Shown: positions 1 to 3,916 of the stretch, in pieces
How the letters are laid out: each line of letters begins with the position of its first letter
How positions within the stretch are numbered: position 1 is the stretch's first letter
Assembly (NCBI GenBank): GCA_018056405.1
Contig: JAGPFT010000101.1
Span: forward strand, 1 to 8,284
DNA length: 8,284 bases
Direction: 5' to 3'
Source of the DNA: Anaerolineae bacterium
GTDB taxonomy: Bacteria > Chloroflexota > Anaerolineae > Aggregatilineales > Aggregatilineaceae
Program-made: the position numbers and the translations under genes
The notes under the pieces: model-generated
Told to the model about the DNA's origin: nothing
The model's database searches: none
What the model saw: only the letters and a program-made list of their open reading frames with translations

Positions 1-86
1 CTCCTGGCTTCGCTGCGCTCGGCCTGCCCCCCCTCCACACGCGGAGAGGGGGCGGCGAGGCGCGCCAGCGCCGAGCAGGGGTGAGG
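1..86 (+). repeat. GC-rich palindromic repeat element, copy 1 (left end probably cut by window edge)
   Basis: This stretch matches 175-265 almost base for base and matches 3509-3604 in reverse complement. Shared parts are a left arm around CGCTGCGCTCGGCCTG, a C-run/G-run hairpin around CACACGCGGAGAGGGGG, a right arm GGCGAGGCGCGCCAGCGCCG and the terminal GGGGTGAGG. The left terminus CCTCACCCC seen in the other copies is missing, so the copy is either truncated or runs off the window. Non-coding; the short open frames across it are by-products of its GC richness. Confidence 0.8.
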
Positions 87-124
87 TCAACCAGCTCAGC
101 CCCAGCCTCTTTTGAGGCGATTAC

Positions 125-401
125 CCTGGGGTGTGTGCAAAGGGTGTCAGTGATACGTGTGACGCTGGCAGTAGCCTCACCCCCAGCCTCGCTGCGCTCG
201 GCCTGCCCCCTCTCCACACGCGGAGAGGGGGCGGCGAGGCGCGCCAGCGCCGAGCAGGGGTGAGGCTAAGGAGCGCGACCTTGTCAGGAGGAGGCGCTGT
301 TCTGCTGCGCCCTCCGTAGGGACGTATGGCAATGCGCCCTAGGGGACCTCCCCCTAGCCGGTGCCAAGCGAGTCGCTGTCACCCTTTGCCCACACCCCAG
401 G
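125..401. repeat. 26-bp imperfect inverted repeat enclosing repeat copy 2
   Basis: The arm at 125-150 (starting CCTGGGGTGTGTGCAAAGGG) is the reverse complement of the arm at 376-401 (CTGTCACCCTTTGCCCACAC onward) at 24 of 26 positions. The arms lie about 225 bp apart and enclose the complete palindromic element at 175-265. The layout resembles the terminal inverted repeats of a non-autonomous element into which a second repeat has inserted. I see no target duplication beside the arms, and no transposase is present. Confidence 0.6.
175..265 (+). repeat. GC-rich palindromic repeat element, copy 2 (complete)
   Basis: A 91 bp unit bounded by perfect 9-bp inverted termini, CCTCACCCC and GGGGTGAGG. 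At its centre is a 10-bp stem (CCCCCTCTCC at 206-215 with GGAGAGGGGG at 222-231) around the six-base loop ACACGC. The flanking arms are themselves GC-rich and partly self-complementary. It matches copy 1 (1-86) directly and copy 3 (3509-3604) inverted. It resembles the REP/MITE-like palindromes dispersed in high-GC genomes; it has no coding capacity of its own. Confidence 0.85.
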
Positions 402-485
402 CAAGAGAAGCGGGGACGCTGCCCGCCTTTTACCAGTTTTTACGCCTCTAGATGGCGTTTTTATGGGTATGGGCGGTCACACACC
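266..485. other. gene-free stretch upstream of the WXG100 operon promoter
   Basis: No supportable gene is present on either strand. It contains a compact hairpin, CTAGGGG (339-345), loop ACCTC, CCCCTAG (351-357), the right arm of the outer inverted repeat (376-401), and a weak terminator-like hairpin at 442-462. Together with 1-265 it forms a non-coding, repeat-rich block in front of the operon. Confidence 0.6.
442..462 (+). terminator. weak terminator-like hairpin
   Basis: ACGCC (442-446) pairs with GGCGT (454-458) around a seven-base loop TCTAGAT, followed by a run of T to 462. The stem is only five pairs, so this is a weak candidate. It lies just upstream of the putative operon promoter, where it could insulate the operon from transcription entering from the left. 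Confidence 0.25.
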
Positions 486-515
486 TTGACAAACGCTCGT
501 CGAGTCCCCTACACT
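486..515 (+). promoter_or_regulatory. sigma70-type promoter for the WXG100 operon
   Basis: A perfect -35 hexamer TTGACA (486-491) is followed by an 18 bp spacer and TACACT (510-515), which matches the -10 consensus at four of six bases including both conserved ends. Transcription would begin near 522 and give a leader of about 180 nt before the first ATG at 704. It is the best-looking promoter between the repeat block and the operon. Confidence 0.55.
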
Positions 516-628
516 GGCTTTAGTCACGCTCGATAGGGTAAAAGTGGCGTGCTTCTAACGCGGGCGATAGTGGCGGGGGCGAAGGAGGGGGTGGAGACGG
601 AGTTGATGGAAACACGCACTGCGCAAGG

Positions 629-642
629 AGGCAACGTTGCCT
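629..642. promoter_or_regulatory. 14-bp perfect palindrome in the operon leader
   Basis: AGGCAACGTTGCCT is a perfect inverted repeat without a spacer, about 60 bp upstream of the first start codon and downstream of the predicted promoter. Its symmetry fits a dimeric repressor site or a small RNA hairpin. I recognise no known regulator consensus in it, so its role is open. Confidence 0.35.
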
Positions 643-703
643 GCATGTTCTGGGGCGGCGTGCTGCGCTAACACAAGGGACAAGCAGAAAGCAGGAGGTT
701 ACC

Positions 704-1015
704 ATGCCCGGTATTGGTGGAAAGATTCAGGCCGACTACGACGAACTGGCCAACGTCGCCAACGAGTTCTTGCAGGAGGCGGCGGGCATCGAGCAACTTA
801 CCAACCAGATCAACAACCTGGTGGGCGAGTTGGAAGGCGGTGGCTGGGTTGGGCGCGGCGCGGATGCGTTCTACGCCGAGATGCACGACCTGGTGAACCC
901 AGGGATGCAGCGCCTGGCGCGCGCCCTGGAAGACGCCGGCAGTGCCGTCAAGCAGATCAGCAACATCCTCTCACAAGCCGAGCAGGACGCTAGCTCGCTC
1001 TTTGCGCAGCATTAG
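704..1015 (+). CDS. WXG100-family protein, type A (canonical W-V-G)
   Basis: A 103-residue, mostly helical small protein of the usual WXG100 (ESAT-6-like) size. The hallmark turn W48-V49-G50 lies mid-protein in GGGWVGRGADAFYAEM, between two predicted amphipathic helices (about 8-43 and 55-98). WXG100 proteins form helical-hairpin dimers and are typically exported by type VII-like systems or form the N-terminal domain of exported toxins; here there is no toxin domain. The start is fixed by AGGAGG at 693-698, five bases before the ATG. It is the first gene of a four-gene operon and shares the C-terminal pattern N-[IL]-[LV]-x-Q-A-[ED]-[QN]-D with the third gene. No signal peptide is visible. Family membership is clear; partner and export route are inferred. 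Confidence 0.9.
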   Translation: MPGIGGKIQADYDELANVANEFLQEAAGIEQLTNQINNLVGELEGGGWVGRGADAFYAEMHDLVNPGMQRLARALEDAGSAVKQISNILSQAEQDASSLFAQH

Positions 1016-1024
1016 CGTTTGCAG

Positions 1025-1056
1025 CGTTTGGCGCGCCACTCGCTGATGCGCCAACG
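1025..1056 (+). promoter_or_regulatory. intercistronic hairpin just before the second gene's RBS
   Basis: TTGGCGC (1028-1034) pairs with GCGCCAA (1048-1054), and CGT/ACG extend the stem past one bulged T. The loop is about 13 nt. There is no following T-run, so it is not an intrinsic terminator. It ends two bases before the AAGGAGG of the next gene, a position suited to RNA processing, stability control or translational tuning. Confidence 0.4.
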
Positions 1057-1070
1057 ATAAGGAGGTCACG

Positions 1071-1367
1071 ATGCCTGACGTACAAATGGATTATGACCTG
1101 ATGGAAGATATGGCCCGTCTCTTCAGAGAAGGCAGCCAGCATTTAGAAGACCTCAAGCGCGCGATGCAGAACATCGCCGGGCGGTTGGATGATGGCGCTT
1201 TGCTCGGTCGGGGCGGTGATGCACTTGCCCAGGCGATTCGCGGCAACCTCAACGCGCGAATCGGGGCCTTGCAGGAAAAGCTCGATGAGCTAGCGAACGA
1301 TGTCTACGGCGCACTGGTAGACCTGCGCGACGGCGACACAGAAGCGGCCAGCCGCTTCAAGGGCTAA
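1071..1367 (+). CDS. WXG100-like protein, type B (L-L-G in place of W-x-G)
   Basis: A 98-residue helical protein with the size and helix-turn-helix layout of WXG100 proteins, but with L44-L45-G46 in GALLGRGGDALAQAI where Trp-x-Gly is expected. It starts PDVQMDYD and ends LVDLRDGDTEAASRF, two signatures shared with the fourth gene of the operon (MDYD near residue 6; LRDGD and S-x-RF at the end). The start is set by AAGGAGG at 1059-1065, five bases before the ATG. It lies 55 bp after the type A gene and 16 bp before the next one, so co-transcription is likely. The natural reading is a heterodimer partner of the adjacent type A protein; that is inference. A generic family search might miss it because the Trp is lost. 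Confidence 0.82.
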   Translation: MPDVQMDYDLMEDMARLFREGSQHLEDLKRAMQNIAGRLDDGALLGRGGDALAQAIRGNLNARIGALQEKLDELANDVYGALVDLRDGDTEAASRFKG

Positions 1368-1383
1368 AGCGAGGTGAGGAGCC

Positions 1384-1707
1384 ATGTCCATTTTTAGCTG
1401 TGTTATGGGCGATGTACAGGATGTCGTCAGCCAGGTGGTGCAGCAAGCCAACCTGGTCGAAGAAGTGGCTGGCGGAATCCGCAGCGGGATGGGGCCGATC
1501 ACCGGCGGCGCTTGGACCGGCGCGGGCGCGCGGGCCTTCACCGAAGAAGTACAGACCCGCCTGATCCCGGAGATCATGGCGCTCATCGCCTCCATTGGGG
1601 GCTTTGGCGGCAACATCACCTCCGCGCTGAACCTTGTCCAGCAGGCCGATAACGATGTCTTCGGCGTCGTGGGCCAGGTCACCGATATTTTCGATTCAAT
1701 CTTCTAG
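1384..1707 (+). CDS. WXG100-family protein, type A' (canonical W-T-G)
   Basis: A 107-residue protein with W44-T45-G46 in the context GGAWTGAGARAFTEEV, close to the first gene's GGGWVGRGADAFYAEM. Helices are predicted at about 8-35 and 49-106, with a Gly-rich hinge GGFGGN near 72-77. The C-terminal part carries NLVQQADND, matching NILSQAEQD of the first gene, then a hydrophobic tail GVVGQVTDIFDSIF that the first gene lacks. The ATG follows GAGGTGAGGA by three bases. It sits 16 bp after the type B gene. It contains Cys6 but no signal peptide. It is probably a paralogue of the first gene from duplication of an A-B module. Confidence 0.9.
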   Translation: MSIFSCVMGDVQDVVSQVVQQANLVEEVAGGIRSGMGPITGGAWTGAGARAFTEEVQTRLIPEIMALIASIGGFGGNITSALNLVQQADNDVFGVVGQVTDIFDSIF

Positions 1708-1710
1708 TCC

Positions 1711-1728
1711 CGCCCTGCTATCCGGGCG
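1711..1728 (+). promoter_or_regulatory. intercistronic hairpin between third and fourth genes
   Basis: CGCCC (1711-1715) pairs with GGGCG (1724-1728) around an eight-base loop, directly after the stop of the third gene and ahead of the TAAGGAGG of the fourth. No T-run follows. It occupies the same relative position as the hairpin between the first and second genes: both lie in an A-to-B gap. Confidence 0.3.
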
Positions 1729-1754
1729 CAAGTGTTTGACCTAAGGAGGATGAC

Positions 1755-2048
1755 ATGGCCGAAGTCTCAATGGACTATGACGCCGTACAGAAGTTATCCG
1801 ACAGTTTTCGTTCCTCGAGCGACACGTTGGAAGCGGTGAGCAAGGCTCTCGAAGTGGCAATTGGCATCTTGAAGGCTACGGCGTTCTTTGGGCTGGTCGG
1901 CAACCTGGCGCTGGCCCACTACCTGGAGGGCATCAAGCCCAACGTGGATCGCCTGGCCGGGACGTGCGAAGAACTGAGCCTGGACCTCGTCGGGGCGATC
2001 ATCAGCCTGCGCGATGGCGATTATTCCGGCTCGCAGCGCTTCGTCTAG
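1755..2048 (+). CDS. WXG100-like protein, type B' (F-F-G in place of W-x-G)
   Basis: A 97-residue protein that aligns end to end with the second gene: AEVSMDYD at the N-terminus, F44-F45-G46 at the turn (ATAFFGLVGNLALAHYL), and LRDGDYSGSQRF at the C-terminus. The Trp of the family motif is replaced by Phe, and the segment 35-56 (IGILKATAFFGLVGNLALAHY) is more hydrophobic than usual, so membrane or tight partner contact is possible. Start: TAAGGAGG at 1742-1749, five bases before the ATG. It is the last gene before the strong terminator at 2097-2128. It is probably the partner of the type A' protein just upstream. Membership in the superfamily rests on size, helical pattern, position and paralogy with the second gene. 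Confidence 0.8.
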   Translation: MAEVSMDYDAVQKLSDSFRSSSDTLEAVSKALEVAIGILKATAFFGLVGNLALAHYLEGIKPNVDRLAGTCEELSLDLVGAIISLRDGDYSGSQRFV

Positions 2049-2096
2049 CTCGTCCCTGGCGTTCCACACGAACGCGAGCGTTCCCCCCAAACAACG

Positions 2097-2128
2097 ACAC
2101 CCACCGGCCTTGATGCGGTGGGTGTTTT
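2097..2128 (+). terminator. strong intrinsic terminator, probably bidirectional
   Basis: ACACCCACCG (2097-2106) and CGGTGGGTGT (2116-2125) form a perfect 10-bp stem with a nine-base loop, followed by TTTTGTTG. On the other strand the stem is followed by CGTTGTTTG, also T-rich. It lies between the end of the WXG100 operon and the end of the convergent pseudokinase gene, so it can serve both. Upstream, GCGTTC/GAACGC/GCGTTC (2059-2083) can form alternative small hairpins. Confidence 0.85.
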
Positions 2129-2158
2129 GTTGGACGGGAACGGCGGGATGGCGCAGAG

Positions 2159-3253
2159 TCAGCCGAGCAGCGCCGAGAGCATGATCAGGATGACCGTTGC
2201 CAGGGCGAGGAAGATCACCGCCACCAGAATACGCCGATTGATCGAGCGCTTCTTCTCGGCGGGCACCTCTCCGAACTTGGTGCGCAGCATCTTGGCGAAA
2301 GCGCGCACGTCCTGGAAGCGCTGCTCTGGGGCGCGATGCACGGCCATGTGCACGATGTTATGGATGTCCTCGGCCAGGTCGGTGCGCTCCAACGGCTCGC
2401 GCACCCCACCGACGACTAGGCGGCGCACGTCGTCGTCCTTGCGCTGGGTGAAGCGGAAGGCCGGGTGCCCGGCCAGCATCTCGTACAGCACCAGGCCCAG
2501 CCCGTACACATCCGAGGCATAGCCCACCGGCCCGTCGCGGGCGATGAGTTCTGGCGGCGTGTAGGCGGGCACGCCGTACTTGCGCACCCAGGCCGGGTCA
2601 ATGCTCGCCGGATCGCCGAGCATCCCCAGGTCGAGCAGCAGCGGGCGGGGAATGCCCTCTTTGTCGGTGCGGACGTAGATCGCATCCGGGGTGAGGTTCA
2701 GGTGCAGGACTTTGCCCCGCAGGTGCAGGAAGGCGATGGCGTCGGCCAGGCTGATCGTCATCCAGGCGGCGTGCTGGTACCAGGGCTGCGGGTTCTTGAG
2801 CAGCATGTCGCGCAGGAACTCGCCCTGCGCGTAGGCGAAGACCTCATAATATTTCGCTTCGTCGCGGAACATGGTCTTGCCATAGGGCCGCTGCTTGAGG
2901 TCCATCTGCTGGTAGGCCGGCAGCAGCACGGGCAGCATGGGGTGCTGCTGCTGCACGGATAGCTCCAGCAGCACGCGCGCCTCGCGGCGAAGTTGATCCT
3001 GGCAACCAGGGTGCGCCACCTTGAGCAGCACCTGCTCCTTGCCGCGCTCGGCCTCGTAGATGGCCGACGTGCGCAGCACGCGCAGCAACCGCACGACCTT
3101 GATATCGCCCAGCCACTCGCCGTAATCGAAGATCAGCGGCATGTTCCCCGCCGGGCAATCCGGCTCCTGACACCACAGGTTGCCGTCCACAGACACTCGC
3201 TGGCAGACAGTGCAGACGCGCTTCACAGCTTCCCTCTCGCTGACTGGGGGCAT
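2159..3253 (-). CDS. membrane-anchored Ser/Thr kinase-like protein, probable pseudokinase
   Basis: A 364-residue protein with a eukaryotic-like kinase fold. In order: a four-cysteine motif C14-x2-C17-x10-C28-x4-C33, probably zinc-binding; kinase domain about 48-326; a basic stretch; and one C-terminal transmembrane helix (342-363). Kinase landmarks present are the ATP-anchoring lysine K78 (VLLKVA), the helix-C E91, DLG at 208-210, PPE at 233-235, D248 in SDVYGLG and R312. The glycine-rich loop is not recognisable. The catalytic loop reads H184-L-N-L-T-P-D-A191 where HRDLKPxN is expected, so the catalytic Asp, Lys and Asn are all replaced. It may bind nucleotide but is unlikely to phosphorylate. 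The start is the first ATG after an in-frame TAG; the RBS is weak. It converges on the WXG100 operon. Type VII systems of firmicutes use a membrane-linked pseudokinase (EssB/YukC), but that protein has an extracytoplasmic part that this one lacks. Confidence 0.85.
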   Translation of the reverse strand: MPPVSEREAVKRVCTVCQRVSVDGNLWCQEPDCPAGNMPLIFDYGEWLGDIKVVRLLRVLRTSAIYEAERGKEQVLLKVAHPGCQDQLRREARVLLELSVQQQHPMLPVLLPAYQQMDLKQRPYGKTMFRDEAKYYEVFAYAQGEFLRDMLLKNPQPWYQHAAWMTISLADAIAFLHLRGKVLHLNLTPDAIYVRTDKEGIPRPLLLDLGMLGDPASIDPAWVRKYGVPAYTPPELIARDGPVGYASDVYGLGLVLYEMLAGHPAFRFTQRKDDDVRRLVVGGVREPLERTDLAEDIHNIVHMAVHRAPEQRFQDVRAFAKMLRTKFGEVPAEKKRSINRRILVAVIFLALATVILIMLSALLG

Positions 3254-3295
3254 AGGGCGCTACGCCGCCTACAGGACATCACCCCTGTCATCAGT

Positions 3296-3324
3296 ACAGT
3301 ACAGTGATCTGCGGTCTGTGTCAA
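3296..3324 (-). promoter_or_regulatory. putative sigma70 promoter for the pseudokinase gene
   Basis: On the - strand a perfect TTGACA (3324-3319) is followed by a 17 bp spacer and TACTGT (3301-3296), which keeps the most conserved first, second and last -10 bases. The -10 lies in a short tandem run of CAGTA (3292-3306). Transcription would start near 3289, leaving a leader of roughly 35 nt before the ATG at 3253. Confidence 0.45.
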
Positions 3325-3451
3325 ACGGCGCGCGCACTGGGGTACCTCTCACGATGGGGGCGAGATTCCTGAAGCGCAGAGGACGCGGAGAAGAAAAGAG
3401 AGACCCTTGGAGAAGTTGTGCCCCCCACCCCAAACCCCTCCCCCACAAGGA

Positions 3452-3654
3452 GTTCAGGGGCGGACAGGCTTGAGATTGGCCTATAGTCTGGGGCGGCTCT
3501 TCGCTTTACCTCACCCCCGCTCGGCGCTGGCGCGCCTCGCCTCCCCCCTCTCCGTTGACGGAGAGGGGGGAAGAGCCGAGCGTAGCGAGGCCAGGGGGGT
3601 GAGGTTGATCGGTCGTCATCTCAATGCTTCACACGCTGCTGTCCGCCCCTGAAC
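3452..3654. repeat. 16-bp perfect inverted repeat flanking repeat copy 3
   Basis: GTTCAGGGGCGGACAG (3452-3467) and CTGTCCGCCCCTGAAC (3639-3654) are exact reverse complements. Beyond the arms the similarity continues loosely, as C-rich sequence to the left (3420-3450) and G-rich sequence to the right (3655-3690). The pair encloses the palindromic element at 3509-3604. Confidence 0.75.
3509..3604 (-). repeat. GC-rich palindromic repeat element, copy 3 (inverted)
   Basis: A 96 bp unit, the reverse-complement version of the 175-265 element. It has CCTCACCCCC and GGGGGTGAGG ends and an even stronger central hairpin: CCCCCCTCTCCGT (3543-3555) pairs with ACGGAGAGGGGGG (3558-3570), a 13-bp perfect stem with almost no loop. 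The arm CGGCGCTGGCGCGCCTCGCC matches the right arm of copies 1 and 2. The surrounding gap 3254-3916 holds no gene I can support; it consists of these repeats and the two promoter regions. Confidence 0.85.
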
Positions 3655-3866
3655 CTCTGGGGGAAGGGCCGGGGATGGGGGGGGGGAAGAGGCAGGGATA
3701 AGGCTCCTCAAACGGCCTCTGAGAGACCCTTGGAGAAGTCCTTCCAACTCCTTTCCCCATTCTCTTTTCTCTGCGCTCTCTGCGCCTCAGCGGTGATCTT
3801 TTGCCCCAAATGAGATACGCCCACGCACTGCGCCGCGCCAAAACCTGCGCAGCAGTCAGGACGCGG

Positions 3867-3872
3867 TATACT
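3867..3872 (+). promoter_or_regulatory. putative -10 element for the Clp ATPase gene
   Basis: TATACT matches the -10 consensus at five of six bases and lies about 45 bp upstream of the ATG at 3917. No convincing -35 box is found at 16-18 bp distance (CCTGCG at best), so it would need an activator or another contact. I see no CIRCE or CtsR-type heat-shock operator nearby. Confidence 0.35.
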
Positions 3873-3916
3873 GGGGTGAGCACGTCCGCTCAGGCATTGA
3901 GGTGGGGAATAGCGGT

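Larger units (their letters stand above)
3374..3785. repeat. outer inverted GCGCAGAG-type repeats plus 19-bp direct repeat
   Basis: GCGCAGAGGACGCGGAGAAG and the following AAAAGAGA (3374-3401) reappear, slightly diverged and inverted, at 3761-3785 (TCTCTTTTCTCTGCGCTCTC, then TGCGC). Such CTCTGCG-rich stretches resemble a dispersed repeat known from many bacterial intergenic regions. Inside and overlapping them, GAGAGACCCTTGGAGAAGT occurs twice in the same orientation, at 3398-3416 and 3721-3739. Together they frame the inner inverted repeats and the palindromic element. Confidence 0.7.

Noticed and set aside
1..86. CRISPR array made of the repeated elements
   Set aside because: Only three copies with mixed orientation, unequal spacing and palindromic structure, with no regular spacers or cas genes.
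81..319. Short open frames across the repeat region (81-263 and 131-319)
   Set aside because: They are translations of the palindromic repeat itself, with no RBS and no protein-like pattern.
637..993. 118-residue open frame overlapping the first WXG100 gene in another frame
   Set aside because: Arg/Gly-rich shadow; the WXG100 frame has the AGGAGG and a clear family motif.
2465..2962. 165-residue open frame antisense to the pseudokinase gene
   Set aside because: Lies wholly within the kinase-like gene on the other strand, lacks an RBS and shows no domain pattern.
2159..3253. Ordinary active PknB-type Ser/Thr kinase
   Set aside because: The HRD aspartate and the downstream Lys and Asn are substituted and the glycine-rich loop is not recognisable, so a pseudokinase is the better reading.
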